From: an uncultured Methanobrevibacter sp.
GTDB taxonomy: Archaea > Methanobacteriota > Methanobacteria > Methanobacteriales > Methanobacteriaceae
Direction: 5' to 3'
Length of the DNA stretch: 64,000 bases
Assembly (NCBI RefSeq): GCF_902769175.1
Contig: NZ_CACXNW010000020.1
Span: 3,223-67,222 of the forward strand
The notes under the pieces were generated by a model. That model was not told the origin of the DNA, searched no databases, and saw only the letters and a program-made list of their open reading frames with translations. This document shows positions 1-11,171 of this stretch, in pieces. Within the stretch, counting starts at the first letter, position 1, and each line of letters begins with the position of its first letter. The position numbers and the translations under genes are program-made.

Positions 1-257
1 GATATTGATATTTTAATAAAATAAAATTAAAAAAATAGTCCTTTTTTTTTTTTTTTTTTAGTATATTAATAAAATAAAAAAATAGTCCTTTTAATTAAAA
101 ATTTTAAAAATAGTCTTTTTTTATAAATAGAATTTAGAATAATGGTTTTTTAATAAAAATAAGTTTAAATAGAATACTTAAAAAATTAAATAATTTTCCA
201 ATAAAAATAAGTTAAATAAAAAATTTAAAAAAAATAATGGTAAATAATAGAAATCTA
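1..257. other. AT-rich 3' flank of uvrA with T18 run
   Basis: No gene is visible here. The stretch is almost pure A/T, with an 18-base T run at 42-59 and an imperfect repeat of the block ending in AATAGTCCTTTT near 31-50 and 80-92. It lies downstream of uvrA, which reads leftward, so its homopolymer tracts could serve as an archaeal-type transcription end, but no hairpin was found. Confidence 0.5.
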
Positions 258-3161
258 TTATTTACTTGCATTTTCTTCAACTAATTCTTTTGCATGAGCA
301 GTTATATTCTCACTTAATACTTCTTTTAAGAAATCACCAGTGTAAGTTCCAGATTCTGAAACTTCTTCAGGTGTACCGCTAGCGATAACTCTTCCACCAC
401 CATCTCCACCTTCAGGACCTAAGTCAATAATGTAATCTGCTGTTTTAATAACATCTAAATTATGTTCAATAACAACTACAGAGTTACCTGCATCAGTCAA
501 TATATTTAAAACGCTTAATAATTTCTTAATGTCATCAAAGTGAAGACCTGTAGTAGGCTCATCCAATATATACAATGTTTGGCCTGTGCTTGATTTGGAA
601 AGCTCCTTAGCTAATTTGACCCTTTGAGCTTCTCCACCGGAAAGGGTTGTAGCAGGTTGTCCAAGCTTAATGTAGCCTAAACCAACATCATATAATGTTT
701 GAAGCTTTTTAGCAACTTTTGGAACATTTTCAAAGAATTCCAATGCTTCCTCTACAGTCATTTCCAATACTTCATAGATGTTCTTTCCTTTGTAACGGAT
801 GTCTAATGTTTCATCATTGTATCTTTTTCCCTTACATACTTCACAAGGAACATAAACATCAGAAAGGAAATGCATTTCAATCTGTATAATTCCATCACCA
901 CTGCAGGCTTCGCATCTTCCTCCCTTTACATTGAAACTGAATCTACCTGGCTTGTATCCTCTGGCTTTAGATTCTGGAGTTTCTGCAAAGAGCTCCCTAA
1001 TTGGAGTGAAGACACCAACATATGTAGCTGGATTTGAACGTGGTGTTCTTCCTATTGGAGTTTGGTCAATTCTAATGATCTTATCAACGTTTTCGATTCC
1101 TTCAATATAGTCATGCTTTCCAGGATGCATATATCTCTTGTTGATTATGGTAGACAATCCCTTATACAATACTTGATTGATCAAACTGCTTTTTCCAGAA
1201 CCGCTTACTCCAGTTACGCAAGTAAACATTCCTAAAGGAATATCCACATCAATATCCTTTAAATTGTTCTCCTTTGCACCTTTGACTGTAAGGAATTTGC
1301 CGTTTCCAGGACGTCTTTCAGTATTGATTGGGATAGTTTCCCTTCTTGACAAGTATTTTCCTGTAATTGAGTCTGGAGACTCCATAATCTCTTCTGGAGT
1401 TCCTTCAGCAATGATTTTTCCACCATGTTCACCTGCACCAGGACCTATATCAATAACATAATCAGCAGATAAAATAGTCTCTTCATCATGCTCTACAACT
1501 ATTAAGGTATTTCCTATGTCCCTTAAATGCTTTAAAGTGCCAATTAGCTTTTTATTGTCTCTTTGGTGAAGACCTATACTTGGCTCGTCTAAGATGTATA
1601 AAACACCTACCAATCCTGAACCGATTTGGGTTGCCAATCTGATTCTTTGGGCTTCTCCTCCGGATAATGTTCCGGAAGACCTTGACATAGTGATGTAGTC
1701 TAGTCCAACATCCACCAAGAACTTTAGCCTTGCCTTGATTTCCTTTAGGATTTCCTTACCGATGAATATCTGTCTTTCAGTAAGCTCAAGGTCTTGGAAG
1801 AACTGATAGCTGTCCTTGATGGACATGTCACAGACATCCATAATTGACTTGTCTCCAACAGTGACAGCCAATACTTCTGGACGAAGCCTTTTTCCACCAC
1901 AGACAGGACATTTGCGGTCACTCATAAACTTAGAGATATAGCTTCTGTTATAATTGGATTTTGTTTCAATATATAATCTTTCAAGTCTTGTGATAACTCC
2001 TTCAAACTTACGGTTAACTCTATAAGACCTGTTTCTTCTTTTAAATGCAAATGCAACCTTTTCATTTGAACCATAGAGGATTACATTTTGCTGCTCTGGA
2101 GTCAAATCCTTAAAAGGAGTATCCATACTAAAATTAAAGTGTTCTGCAACTGCCTTAAGCATTTGATAATAGTAATTTTCCCTTTTTGTTGACTTAGACC
2201 ATGGAACGATAGCACCATCGTTGAGAGAGAGGTTCTTGTTAGGAACGATTAAATCAGGATCCATTTCCATTTTAGTTCCAATACCGTTACATTCAGGACA
2301 TGCTCCTTGCGGTGCATTGAATGAAAACATACGAGGAGTCAATTCCTGGAAACTGATACCACAGTTAGTACATGCAAAGTCTTCAGAATATGTTTTTTCA
2401 TACTCTGTTTCATTTCCTTCATCATCCCTTTTATTAAACATTACTGTTACTAAACCTTCTGCAAAATTACAGGCGGTTTCTACTGAATCTGAGAGCCTTC
2501 TTTGGAAGTCAATTCCTTCACGAATGACAAGACGGTCAACTACCAATTCAATATTATGCCTAAAGTTCTTTCCAAGTTCGATTTCCTCATCTAATCTTCT
2601 TATCTCACCATCTACTCGGACTCTCACAAATCCTTTTTTACGGAAATCTTCAAAAATATCCTTATGTTCACCTTTACGGTCTTTAACAACCGGTGCCATT
2701 ACATGTATTTTAGTTCCTTCACCTTCTTCAATAATTGATTCTGTGATTTGCCCAATGGTTTGATGGGAGATTTCCCTTCCACATTTAGGACAGTGTGGAA
2801 TACCTATTCTAGCAAACAATAAACGCAAATAATCATAAATTTCAGTAATTGTGCCTACTGTAGACCTTGGATTTACTTTAGTGGTTTTTTGGTCAATTGA
2901 AATTGCTGGTGATAATCCTTCAATATAATCAACTTCAGGCTTTTTCATCTGACCTAAAAATTGCCTTGCATATGCAGATAATGATTCGACATATCTACGC
3001 TGCCCTTCAGCATAGATGGTATCGAAAGCAAGGGTTGATTTACCTGAACCACTTAAGCCGGTAACAACTACAAAGTTATCACGTGGAATGGATAAATCAA
3101 TATTTTGGAGGTTATGTTCTCTTCCTCCCTTCAGCACAATGTTTTTCCTTTCAACACTCAT
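258..3161 (-). CDS. uvrA: UvrA, excinuclease ABC subunit A
   Basis: UvrA is the damage-sensing ATPase of nucleotide excision repair; it loads UvrB at DNA lesions. The 967-residue protein shows the duplicated ABC layout: Walker [10 protein letters not shown] near residues 35-43 and GVSGSGKSS in the second half, two LSGGEAQR signatures, two LDEP Walker B segments, and zinc-binding cysteine pairs (CPKCG, CTNCG, CPVCGG, CEAC and CEVC). The start is supported by GGTGA just upstream of the ATG. The length is slightly above the common 940 because of a C-terminal tail of about 20 residues. No uvrB or uvrC lies next to it here. In methanogens UvrABC is generally considered to be of bacterial origin. 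Identification is secure. Confidence 0.97.
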   Translation of the reverse strand: MSVERKNIVLKGGREHNLQNIDLSIPRDNFVVVTGLSGSGKSTLAFDTIYAEGQRRYVESLSAYARQFLGQMKKPEVDYIEGLSPAISIDQKTTKVNPRSTVGTITEIYDYLRLLFARIGIPHCPKCGREISHQTIGQITESIIEEGEGTKIHVMAPVVKDRKGEHKDIFEDFRKKGFVRVRVDGEIRRLDEEIELGKNFRHNIELVVDRLVIREGIDFQRRLSDSVETACNFAEGLVTVMFNKRDDEGNETEYEKTYSEDFACTNCGISFQELTPRMFSFNAPQGACPECNGIGTKMEMDPDLIVPNKNLSLNDGAIVPWSKSTKRENYYYQMLKAVAEHFNFSMDTPFKDLTPEQQNVILYGSNEKVAFAFKRRNRSYRVNRKFEGVITRLERLYIETKSNYNRSYISKFMSDRKCPVCGGKRLRPEVLAVTVGDKSIMDVCDMSIKDSYQFFQDLELTERQIFIGKEILKEIKARLKFLVDVGLDYITMSRSSGTLSGGEAQRIRLATQIGSGLVGVLYILDEPSIGLHQRDNKKLIGTLKHLRDIGNTLIVVEHDEETILSADYVIDIGPGAGEHGGKIIAEGTPEEIMESPDSITGKYLSRRETIPINTERRPGNGKFLTVKGAKENNLKDIDVDIPLGMFTCVTGVSGSGKSSLINQVLYKGLSTIINKRYMHPGKHDYIEGIENVDKIIRIDQTPIGRTPRSNPATYVGVFTPIRELFAETPESKARGYKPGRFSFNVKGGRCEACSGDGIIQIEMHFLSDVYVPCEVCKGKRYNDETLDIRYKGKNIYEVLEMTVEEALEFFENVPKVAKKLQTLYDVGLGYIKLGQPATTLSGGEAQRVKLAKELSKSSTGQTLYILDEPTTGLHFDDIKKLLSVLNILTDAGNSVVVIEHNLDVIKTADYIIDLGPEGGDGGGRVIASGTPEEVSESGTYTGDFLKEVLSENITAHAKELVEENASK

Positions 3162-3527
3162 TATTTCACCATAATTAGCAATATGTCAGTTTATTTGTAT
3201 CTCATTTCAATAAATAATTAGATATAATATCTTCTTATTTTATGAATTTGTTATATAATATATAAATCTTAGCAGTTAGAGCTTATGAAAACTAATAATT
3301 TAGTTTTTATTCATACAAACTAATATTAGTACATACTATTATATAAATATATTCATAAAATTAAAAATTATGTATTTTTATATTAAGAGACTGTACATTT
3401 TTATAGGCTGATTTTAATATTTTAGATTTCTTTATAAGTAAAAATTATATTTGATTATAAGCCTAAAGTTTTTTACAAACTCATAAATTAAGAAAAAATG
3501 AATTTAAATAAATTAAATAATAAAAAT

Positions 3528-3680
3528 TGTGAATTCATTTAAAATTATTAGTTTCTAAGAAGATATGGATTTTAAGAATTTATATTAAAAAAAATTATGA
3601 ATTCATTTAAATTTATAAGTTTCTAAGAAAGATATGGATTTTAATAAAATATATTAAAAATTATGAATTCATTTAAAAAT
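3528..3680. repeat. Tandem repeat, 2.3 copies of about 66 bp
   Basis: Within the 563-base gap between uvrA and the htpX-like gene, a unit starting TTRTGAATTCATTTAAA and containing GTTTCTAAGAARATATGGAT occurs at about 3528-3594 and 3595-3660, with a partial third copy from 3661. The rest of the gap (3162-3520) is plain AT-rich DNA in which I see no gene. The repeat lies just downstream of the protease gene. Confidence 0.7.
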
Positions 3681-3724
3681 TAAAAATTTAAAAAAATGGT
3701 TAAAAAAAGAAAAATAAAAAAAGA

Positions 3725-4687
3725 TCAGTTATTGTCAGCTAATTTTTTTATTCTTTTAAGCATATCTGGGTGTGTAGATAAAAGTTCCATCATTTTATTG
3801 GATGTTGAAACATTAACATTAGAATCCCTTAGGATATTAAGCTCTTCTCTACTGATTGTTCCATCATGATCCAAATCCAATTGAGCCAAATTGTTAATTT
3901 CCTTTCTGGCATTGGAAATGTCTGTTAAGAAAAATGCTTTTGTTCCTTCAATATCCTTGATTTCCTGTTGAGGAACTCTTGCTGCACCATAAACCAATTT
4001 ATATAATGCAGAAGCTAATTTTTCAGGTTGACAGCCTAAATCTACACTTCCTGCATCAGCGTAATATTCTCTTATTCTGGATATGGACAAGACAATCAAT
4101 TGGCCTAAGAAATAAGCAATCAATGCTATAAATCCTAAAATGGCACCACCATTGTCGTTATCTCCTCCACCTGAAAACATAAGGGAGAAAGACAAGTAGT
4201 AACAGATTAAAGGAATAGCGCTTACAATTGTTGTAATTGCCATATCATTATGTTTAATATGAGACATTTCATGGCCTAAAACTGCTCTAAGCTCTTCCTG
4301 ATCAAGCAATCCTAAGATTCCTTTGGTAACGCAGACATGTCCGCTACGTTTTGATCTACCGTATGCAAAAGCATTAGGAACCATAGTGTTTGAAATTCCC
4401 ACTTTTGGCTTAGGAATATTAGCTGCAGCAGCAAGCTCTGCCATCATTTGATGTAGTTCAGGTGCTTCAGCCTCACTTAATTGGTGAACACCCATTGAAC
4501 TTTCCACAATCTTTGGACCGAACAGGTATTGGAGGAATATGACAAATATTCCTGCAATTGCATAGAATCCATAAAAGCCTCCAAAGCCTAAGCAATTACC
4601 GGCTAGCATAATCAATACATACACTAAACCAAACATAACTGCCATAGAAAGCCATAATCTTAATTTGAGTTTCCAAGTTCCTTTCAT
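3725..4687 (-). CDS. htpX: HtpX-like M48 membrane zinc metalloprotease with EF-hand-like loop
   Basis: This is an M48 peptidase, a membrane-anchored zinc protease for quality control of membrane proteins. Of 320 residues, two hydrophobic segments lie near 12-30 and 36-56. The zinc motif HEMSH is in VLGHEMSHIKHND near residue 140. Further hydrophobic segments are near 152-172 and 182-202, followed by REYYADAGSVDLG, which supplies the third zinc ligand. The family's late STHP motif is at STHPDMLKRI. Just before that segment is DLDHDGTISREEL, a good match to a calcium-binding EF-hand loop, which is unusual for the family. The gene is monocistronic by position. Protease assignment is firm; calcium control is inference. 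Confidence 0.93.
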   Translation of the reverse strand: MKGTWKLKLRLWLSMAVMFGLVYVLIMLAGNCLGFGGFYGFYAIAGIFVIFLQYLFGPKIVESSMGVHQLSEAEAPELHQMMAELAAAANIPKPKVGISNTMVPNAFAYGRSKRSGHVCVTKGILGLLDQEELRAVLGHEMSHIKHNDMAITTIVSAIPLICYYLSFSLMFSGGGDNDNGGAILGFIALIAYFLGQLIVLSISRIREYYADAGSVDLGCQPEKLASALYKLVYGAARVPQQEIKDIEGTKAFFLTDISNARKEINNLAQLDLDHDGTISREELNILRDSNVNVSTSNKMMELLSTHPDMLKRIKKLADNN

Positions 4688-4797
4688 ATAAAAACCCCTT
4701 TTTTTTAATTATTAAAGCTATAAATCAGTGCCCTTATCAAGTTTTTTATTTTAAAAAATTGATTAAGGCATTTTATATTTATCATGTATTTTAATCA

Positions 4798-6369
4798 TTA
4801 AAAGCTAAATAAAGTTGTTTGACCTTTATCTAGTTTTTCTTCATCATCTTTTTTCTTCTTACTTGCTTTAGAATCTTCTTTTCTTAATTTGGTTTTAGAT
4901 TTAGCGCCAGAGTATTCGATTGCAATTTCATCCAGCTCATCATCATCAAAATCATCAAAAATATCTACTATAGTGGAATTATGAGCATCTGGCTCAACTA
5001 CAGCTTCTTCAACTATTGGCTCATCTCCAACCTTTTCCAAATCTTGAGGTGGGATTTCTCTAAAGATTCCTTCTTTAATGGAATTTCTCCATTCTTCTTT
5101 TTCTTCTTCTCGCATTTCTGCTTTAATATTTTCCATTTTTGTAATGACCTTTTTAGGAATCTTTTTCTTTCTGAAGAATTTGATTTCATCATCTTCCAAT
5201 TCTAAAAAGTCTGAAATCTCCCATGCCACTTCATCATTTTCAAACATGATTTCAAAGTATGGGAAAATGGTATAAGCCACAAGAAGTGATACATGCATCT
5301 TTTCTTCCATTTTGGTAGCAATGGCCTCTCTTAAGGCCCTTTTTCCACGGGTTCTGCCCATTAGGCTAAATGCCATAGGTCCCATTACCTTGCTGTACTT
5401 TCTATATGTTTCCTTTTTTGAGATGGATACTCCAACTCCCATAAAGTCAGATGCATATTTCCAGTATCCGTAATATTGGCTGGAACGAGTTCTTCCAAAG
5501 TATAAGTCAGCATTTGAAATCATTTCATAAGCTTTCTTGATTTCCTTATTGCTTTCATATTCCCTTGGAATATTCTCAGCAATATATTCCATTACAAGTG
5601 TAGGATCTTCATTATTTTCAAACATGGAACGTTTTACATGCTCTGGATTCTTGCTTTTTAAAACCCTTGTAACAGTGTCGAATATAGTACTTGTATTATC
5701 CTTTTGGCTTGTTGAATCCAATGCCTCTTCAGTAAGTTCTCCACCATTTTCAACAAGAGCCTGCAAGGTATTGATTGAGGAACGCAAGTCACCGCTTGAT
5801 CTTTTTGCCAATTTCTTTAAAACCTCTGGGTCCACTTCAATGCCCTCATTCTTTAAGACAACATCCCTTAAGTATTTATTGATGGTTGGAGATTTAATCT
5901 TATCCATCTTAATGACTTGGGCATTCTTTTTGATGGTGGTTAGCTTATTGCTGTAAAAATCATTAGCCATCATTACTATAGGCTGTTTGCTTTCCTTAAT
6001 GATTTTGTTTAAAGCTTTAGTTCCTCCCCTATCATTAGTTCCATGAATACCATCCACTTCGTCCATTATGATTAATTTACGATTGTTTCCAAAGAGAGAA
6101 TAAGTGTTTGCTGATTCCCCTATTGTTGACATTAATAAATCATGTGAACGCTTGTCACTTGCATTCAATTCTATATATTCAGAGAATTCATCTGCAATGA
6201 TATGAGCTATTGTGGTTTTTCCTGTTCCAGCAGAACCTATTAAGAGCAAGGGAGGTTGAGGTTCATTGTTTTTCCACTTTTCAACCCATGTTTGAATAAT
6301 CTTCTTTTGTTTTGCATTACCGGCTACATCCTCAAATCTTTTTGGCCGGTATTTATCAGTCCATAACAT
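4798..6369 (-). CDS. rfcL: Replication factor C large subunit
   Basis: This is the large subunit of the archaeal clamp loader, which opens and loads PCNA on primed DNA. The 523 residues begin [17 protein letters not shown], the RFC box. Walker [10 protein letters not shown] is near 45-53, Walker [10 protein letters not shown] near 100, and sensor-type [13 protein letters not shown] near 190. The tail is charged and ends in QTTLFSF, a PCNA-interacting (PIP) box at the extreme C-terminus. It is followed by no gene in the same direction for 110 bp. The partner rfcS lies immediately upstream on the same strand, the usual archaeal pairing. Identification is secure. Confidence 0.97.
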   Translation of the reverse strand: MLWTDKYRPKRFEDVAGNAKQKKIIQTWVEKWKNNEPQPPLLLIGSAGTGKTTIAHIIADEFSEYIELNASDKRSHDLLMSTIGESANTYSLFGNNRKLIIMDEVDGIHGTNDRGGTKALNKIIKESKQPIVMMANDFYSNKLTTIKKNAQVIKMDKIKSPTINKYLRDVVLKNEGIEVDPEVLKKLAKRSSGDLRSSINTLQALVENGGELTEEALDSTSQKDNTSTIFDTVTRVLKSKNPEHVKRSMFENNEDPTLVMEYIAENIPREYESNKEIKKAYEMISNADLYFGRTRSSQYYGYWKYASDFMGVGVSISKKETYRKYSKVMGPMAFSLMGRTRGKRALREAIATKMEEKMHVSLLVAYTIFPYFEIMFENDEVAWEISDFLELEDDEIKFFRKKKIPKKVITKMENIKAEMREEEKEEWRNSIKEGIFREIPPQDLEKVGDEPIVEEAVVEPDAHNSTIVDIFDDFDDDELDEIAIEYSGAKSKTKLRKEDSKASKKKKDDEEKLDKGQTTLFSF

Positions 6370-6452
6370 AATTTTACCTAAATAAAAATAAAATTCATAA
6401 AAAACTGCGATTATTTATAAATAATTTAAATCAATCATTCATTAAATAAGCC

Positions 6453-7397
6453 TTATAAAAATTTAGCGAGCAATGCTTCCAATTGGATTCTTGGATTAGC
6501 TCCTTCTCTAATTCTAAAATCGGTTTCAGCTATTGCACCGATTAGATTCATATAGATTTCACCATCCATGTTTCCTGCCATCACTCTACTTGATACCTCT
6601 TGGTAAATCTGATTGACCATATCCTCTCCGCTTGTACCTTGAAGTATCATCACTTCCCTTAGGATATCCCGGGATTTCATAAAGTCTCCCATTAATGCAG
6701 CATTAACCATATTTTTAATTTCCTGTGGCTTTGCCTTGGATACGACTTCAAACACATGGTCTTCTGTAATTGATCCAGTAGATGCTGCAGATTGGAGCAT
6801 GTTTACAGACTTACGCATATCCCCTTCAGCAAATTTAACTATTGTGGTTATTGCTTCATCTTCATATTGGCAGTGTTCTTCTTCTGCAATGTATTTTAAT
6901 CTGTTTTCAATCTCTTCAGCCTTGATAGGTGTGAATCTGAATATTGCACATCTTGATTGGATAGGATCAATGATTTTTGATGAATAGTTACAGGAAAGTA
7001 TGAATGATGCAGTTTTGGTATACATTTCCATTTCACGTCTTAAAGCGTGCTGTGCATCTTTAGTCATATTGTCCACTTCATCCAGGAATATTATTCTGAA
7101 TGGAGCTCCAACAGGTTTCAAACGACAGAAATTCTTAATGTTTGTTCTTACAGTTTCTATTCCCCTTGCGTCAGATGCATTTAATTCCAAGAAGTTTTGT
7201 CTCCAATATTCCCCAAGAATCCCTTTTACAAGAGCAAGGGCAGATGTTGTCTTACCCACACCAGCAGGACCTGTAAACATTAAGTTTGGCATGCTTCCTT
7301 CTTCTACATATTGCTTTAATCTGCTTACAATATGCTCTTGTCCAACAACATCATCTAAAGTTTGCGGTCTATATTTTTCTACCCATGGTCCTAACAT
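6453..7397 (-). CDS. rfcS: Replication factor C small subunit
   Basis: This is the small subunit of the clamp loader and forms the hetero-pentamer with RfcL. Motifs are [17 protein letters not shown] at the N-terminus, Walker [20 protein letters not shown], and the arginine finger motif QSRC in [11 protein letters not shown] place the start at the second in-frame ATG (7397; [11 protein letters not shown]). It is preceded by AGTGAT at about the right distance, and an upstream ATG at 7415 would add six residues not usual in the family. The gap to rfcL is 83 bp, so they are probably co-transcribed. Confidence 0.97.
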   Translation of the reverse strand: MLGPWVEKYRPQTLDDVVGQEHIVSRLKQYVEEGSMPNLMFTGPAGVGKTTSALALVKGILGEYWRQNFLELNASDARGIETVRTNIKNFCRLKPVGAPFRIIFLDEVDNMTKDAQHALRREMEMYTKTASFILSCNYSSKIIDPIQSRCAIFRFTPIKAEEIENRLKYIAEEEHCQYEDEAITTIVKFAEGDMRKSVNMLQSAASTGSITEDHVFEVVSKAKPQEIKNMVNAALMGDFMKSRDILREVMILQGTSGEDMVNQIYQEVSSRVMAGNMDGEIYMNLIGAIAETDFRIREGANPRIQLEALLAKFL

Positions 7398-7856
7398 ATT
7401 ATCACTTATTATCATTAATTTAGTTTATTTATTTATTTTACTGAATTTTTTTAAGAAATTAGTTTATTTTATATTATTTAAACCTGTAATTCTTTTTTAA
7501 GAAATGGTTTATTATATTTAATTTAAACTGTTAAAATCTATTTTTAAGATTTATTTCTTAATGTTTTGAAAATACTTAAACTTAAATTTTTTATACAATT
7601 ATAATATGATTTTCATATTTTTTAAAACTTATTATTTTTATAATATATTATTTCAATTTTAGAAAATTTGTGCAAAAAAATCATTATTGATAACATTAAA
7701 ATTCATTGGTTTTCCAAGTTTAAAATAGGATTAATATAAGAATTTAAAGGTATATAATTTTTCTAACTTAATTTTGTAAAAAAAATATAAAAAAGAAAGA
7801 GAATATTCTATTTTTTTAAGAAATATTCCCTATTTTATTATTAAAAAACATTTTAA
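7398..7856. other. Intergenic, AT-rich, no gene seen
   Basis: The stretch holds the promoter side of rfcS and the 3' flank of the zinc-ribbon membrane protein gene. It consists of A/T tracts with TATA-like words and stop codons in all frames at short intervals. I see no RNA gene, repeat array or conserved motif. Confidence 0.5.
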
Positions 7857-9152
7857 CTAAATTTCTACTGATTTAGGCAAATCACCTGTTACGCCATAGT
7901 CTAATGTTGCTTGAGTAAATAACTTAAGCATCTTGTTTGGAGATAGATCTGCTTCTCCAGTTTGTGAGATTCCTACATAATTAGGAAAGCTGTCTTGTGA
8001 GCCCATCCAACTGTGGACTCTGTTTGCAATGCTTAGGTAATCAGACTTTTCAATGGATTGGCTGGAATCTTCTCCTGAAGGGTTTGATGCATCATCATAT
8101 TCCTTAACTTCAATTGAAGAGGATTTTCCATTTTCAACATTCAATATGTATTCGGAGAATATGTAGATGCATTGAGCTTCTGTATATTCATGGCCGTTAT
8201 AGTTTATAGTTGAAAATGAATAGCTGTTTTCATATACCTTTTGAGCAAGATTAGGCACATCTGTCATTGCTATTTCAAATGGTTCATCTTCGCTATCATT
8301 AGTATCATTACCAATTAAGTCTTCTGTATCATTTGCTACATCAGAATCGTTTAAATCATCAGAGTCATTAATAATATCATCAGACATATTTGAATCATCA
8401 GTGTCATTTTCCATATCATCACCATCTATAATGATTGGTATGATGCTTGAATTGTTGTCACTTTTCTTTTTATCGCTATTGTCTTTAGAACTTTTATCTG
8501 GACTGATTGAGTCACTGCCCTTATTATTAGGTTTTGTTTTGTTCTTATTATCAATGGTTTTTGATGAATTGTCTTTTGGCTTTATGTTATCAGTTGAATT
8601 TTTTGTTTTAGTATCCACCTTTTCTGTAATGGATTTTGTTTTGTTTTGAGTTTTTTGAGTAATGTTTTTGGTTTTGTTATCCACTTTTTCAGTAAGTGTT
8701 TTGCTTGTATTTGTATTATTCAATGTTTGATTGGTTTTGTTTGTAGCATTCTCTTCCATCTTCGCTTGAGTTGGCTCGCTATCCTCAGTGAAAATATTGC
8801 CAGTATTGTTGTCAGATGGAATCAATGTATTTAAACCATCATCTCCTCCTGAATTGCCGCTGAAGAAAGCCATTCCAGCAACTCCTCCAATTGCCAATAT
8901 GATCAATAGGCCACAGATTATTGGTACCTTATACATGCTAAAGAAAGATTGCTTAGTATTCTCTTCAATGATTTGTTTTCTGAATGTATTCACTGGAGTT
9001 AAAACAGTTCCACATTCCTTATAATATTTTGAATTTGAATCATTGGTTTGTCCACATTCTGGACAAATTCTGGAAGAATTCAATTGAAAACCACAATTTC
9101 TACAAAACTTTTCTTCATCACTATTAACAGTATGACATTTTGGACAAATCAA
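7857..9152 (-). CDS. Zinc-ribbon membrane-anchored protein with pseudomurein-binding-like C-terminus
   Basis: A 431-residue protein of unassigned function. Residues 1-50 form two zinc ribbons: CPKC with FCRNCG, then CPECG with YYKECG, in which one cysteine is replaced by tyrosine. One transmembrane helix follows at about 76-98 (VPIICGLLIILAIGGVAGMA). Residues 115-230 are a low-complexity linker of repeated NKTKN/TEKVD blocks, and residues 240-285 an Asp/Asn-rich acidic stretch. The last 140 residues include YLSIANRVHSWM, FPNYVGIS and the following MLKLFTQAT, which resembles the pseudomurein-binding repeat of Methanobacteriales wall proteins. The likely topology is cytoplasmic zinc ribbons, one membrane crossing and an extracellular wall-binding tail. 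It may link the wall to the cell interior; that role is inference. Confidence 0.75.
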   Translation of the reverse strand: MICPKCHTVNSDEEKFCRNCGFQLNSSRICPECGQTNDSNSKYYKECGTVLTPVNTFRKQIIEENTKQSFFSMYKVPIICGLLIILAIGGVAGMAFFSGNSGGDDGLNTLIPSDNNTGNIFTEDSEPTQAKMEENATNKTNQTLNNTNTSKTLTEKVDNKTKNITQKTQNKTKSITEKVDTKTKNSTDNIKPKDNSSKTIDNKNKTKPNNKGSDSISPDKSSKDNSDKKKSDNNSSIIPIIIDGDDMENDTDDSNMSDDIINDSDDLNDSDVANDTEDLIGNDTNDSEDEPFEIAMTDVPNLAQKVYENSYSFSTINYNGHEYTEAQCIYIFSEYILNVENGKSSSIEVKEYDDASNPSGEDSSQSIEKSDYLSIANRVHSWMGSQDSFPNYVGISQTGEADLSPNKMLKLFTQATLDYGVTGDLPKSVEI

Positions 9153-9554
9153 ATTTTCACCCCCATAAATAGGTTAAAACTGATTGTATGAATATAAAAT
9201 ACAATATAAATATCATCCCACTATAATTTTTGAATTATTATGTTTTATTTAATTATAAAATATATTCATCAATATTATATTAGTTAACTTATATTTAAAT
9301 ATTTATATTATTTCTTATTTCGGATGTTGATTTTTTCATAATAATAGTTAAAAAATAGTTAAAAAAGTAATAATATTGGTTTAAAATAGAAAAAAAGTTA
9401 AAAATTTTTAATCTAATGATGTTGAATAAATGTTAAAAAAAGTTAAAATCATTTAATAAGTTATTATCATTGATTAAATGTTGAAAAAAGGAAAAAAGAA
9501 ATAATTAAAGATAATAATTTAATAAAAATTTTAAAAAAAAGTTAAATAAAAAGT
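9153..9554. other. Intergenic, AT-rich, no gene seen
   Basis: About 400 bp between the zinc-ribbon gene and the PIN-like gene. It contains several loose copies of AAAAARTTAAAA from 9350 to 9545, giving a low-complexity 3' flank. No open frame, hairpin or RNA gene was recognised. Confidence 0.45.
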
Positions 9555-10025
9555 TTATAAATTCTTAGATTTGTCCAATAAACTTTCAAATTCCTTTTTA
9601 GATATCTTTTCAGATTTATATAAGCTCTTTATAATATCCTCTAAGCTAATGCATTTCAAATCATATTTGTCCAAGTATTCAGAAATCGCTGAAGGATTGT
9701 TATAAGCAATTGTACCTTTGTTTTTAATTGCTATTGCAATTGATGCAGCTTCTCCATCACCTAAAATTTGATTTTGATGATCATTTACAATTTGGTAGTA
9801 TATATCAAATGTTTCGGTGTTTAAGGAAATCTCTTCAACTTTAACAAACTCTTTATCAACTAAATCATTTAAATTATCTTTAATAAAATCAGGAATGCTT
9901 GGATTGTTTAAGGAATTAAAGACATTATTGGAAATTACAATCTTATCAAATTCCTTTTCCAACAAATCGGTTCTGTTAATCCTTAAAAAATACAACAAAC
10001 AGTCTATATCATAAATAATTTTCAT
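9555..10025 (-). CDS. PIN-like (DUF3368-type) putative toxin nuclease
   Basis: A 156-residue protein starting MKIIYDIDCLLYFL. An early acidic residue and the later segment GDGEAASIAIAIKNKGTIAYNN match the layout of DUF3368/PIN-fold proteins, which are predicted ribonuclease toxins. The start is set at 10025 because GGGTGA lies just upstream; an upstream GTG at 10040 is less likely. The gene ends a cluster of an XRE regulator, an ImmA-like peptidase and a small ORF reading the same way. The catalytic acidic set is not fully clear by eye (DID near the N-terminus, GE in the middle), so toxin activity is inferred from family resemblance. Confidence 0.65.
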   Translation of the reverse strand: MKIIYDIDCLLYFLRINRTDLLEKEFDKIVISNNVFNSLNNPSIPDFIKDNLNDLVDKEFVKVEEISLNTETFDIYYQIVNDHQNQILGDGEAASIAIAIKNKGTIAYNNPSAISEYLDKYDLKCISLEDIIKSLYKSEKISKKEFESLLDKSKNL

Positions 10026-10086
10026 ATTCACCCACTTCACATATGTTTTAATTCGAGTTTTAAAAACTCTTCCCTCTACTAAACCT

Positions 10087-10224
10087 TCACAATTTGTAAA
10101 TATAATATTTTAATTCATTTGTTAATAAAAACAAACCCTTTGCATATTTAATTTCTAAAAAATTCAAATCATCTTTCCTTAAATTATTCAAATCTTTTAG
10201 AACACCCCTTTTATTTAAAGTCAT
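10087..10224 (-). CDS. Small ORF, possible antitoxin, perhaps frameshifted
   Basis: A 45-codon frame, MTLNKRGVLKDLNNLRKDD and onward, starts one base after the stop of the ImmA-like gene. This suggests translational coupling. One base after its TGA a second frame continues with EGLVEGRVFKTRIKTYVKW directly into the PIN-like gene. The two parts together (about 68 residues) would be the size of a UPF0175-like antitoxin, overlapping the toxin start as such pairs often do. Either the gene is short, or a single-base change has split it. I cannot confirm a family. Confidence 0.35.
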   Translation of the reverse strand: MTLNKRGVLKDLNNLRKDDLNFLEIKYAKGLFLLTNELKYYIYKL

Positions 10225-10225
10225 T

Positions 10226-11008
10226 TTAGAAGAATTTATAAGTCAAATCACTTCTAAATGCATCTAACAATAATTCGTCACGTTTTCCAGGACTTATCTT
10301 ATTATCACTAAATGCCTTTTCAACTAATCTGATGTATTTGCCTAATGAGAAATATTTTTCAGAAGATCTTGATGGAGTGTATAGAACATCACTGAATCCA
10401 TTTATTTTAGCATTATATCCAATTTGAACATTCCTTAACTCTTTACATTCTTCTGCACTTATGAATTCATGCTCTTTAAGCCTAAATAACATTGCATGGT
10501 GGCTAATTTGGAAATATTGCTCTGCCCTTATGATATCTTCCAATGACCATTTGCTGAGATTATTGGTTTTTGCATATCTTTCCAATCCCTCATAGGTCAT
10601 GATTAGGTATGATGCAAAAATATTAGCCTCTATTTCTGAATCGTCATCATTTGAGGTTTCACAGATGATAATGTCTCTTTTATCCTCTTCAAAGAGCAGA
10701 TGGTATAGTTCATGAGCTAAAGTAAATCTTTGCCTGCCTTTGGACATGTTTGAATTAATGCAGATAAACATATCCTTTGAAGGGGAATCTTTATCTTGAG
10801 AAACATCCTTCATTTCTACCAAATCCATACCATCAATATTCTTTATGCACATGCCACTGGTATTGTCGGACATTGGATAAAAAAGAATGGTTAAATCAGG
10901 CAATTTAGACAATACAATTGAAAACAGATCAATTGGACTGTAAGGATTCAAGTCCCAATCCCTTCTTAATTCCACTGCAAATGAATTCAATTTAATTTTA
11001 TCTCTCAT
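10226..11008 (-). CDS. ImmA/IrrE-family metallopeptidase
   Basis: A 260-residue protein with the zinc peptidase motif HELYH in RQRFTLAHELYHLLFEE and downstream acidic residues (SEIEANIFASYLIM) that supply the third ligand. This layout defines the ImmA/IrrE family, whose members cut or release repressors. The C-terminal half, with EDIIRAEQYFQISHHAMLFRL, resembles the helical part of the family. The start at the second ATG (11008) is preferred because GGTG lies six to seven bases upstream; the ATG at 11020 lacks one. The neighbouring XRE regulator is the likely substrate or partner, as in ImmR/ImmA or HigA/RES-like modules. Confidence 0.85.
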   Translation of the reverse strand: MRDKIKLNSFAVELRRDWDLNPYSPIDLFSIVLSKLPDLTILFYPMSDNTSGMCIKNIDGMDLVEMKDVSQDKDSPSKDMFICINSNMSKGRQRFTLAHELYHLLFEEDKRDIIICETSNDDDSEIEANIFASYLIMTYEGLERYAKTNNLSKWSLEDIIRAEQYFQISHHAMLFRLKEHEFISAEECKELRNVQIGYNAKINGFSDVLYTPSRSSEKYFSLGKYIRLVEKAFSDNKISPGKRDELLLDAFRSDLTYKFF

Positions 11009-11171
11009 CAAATACACCATCAGATTAGAATTGGAATATTTTATTTAATTCATAGTTTTTAGGTAATAATATTTTCAATAATAGTATCAAATCATGCTAA
11101 GAACAAATTATCAAACCATATTAAGACAATATAAACATTAAATTAGGAAATCATCTTATGATTTAATCAAA

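Noticed and set aside
2221-2763. 180-codon open frame on the plus strand inside uvrA
   Set aside because: It is opposite the uvrA coding strand, rich in Ser and Leu as expected for an antisense shadow, and lacks a ribosome site.
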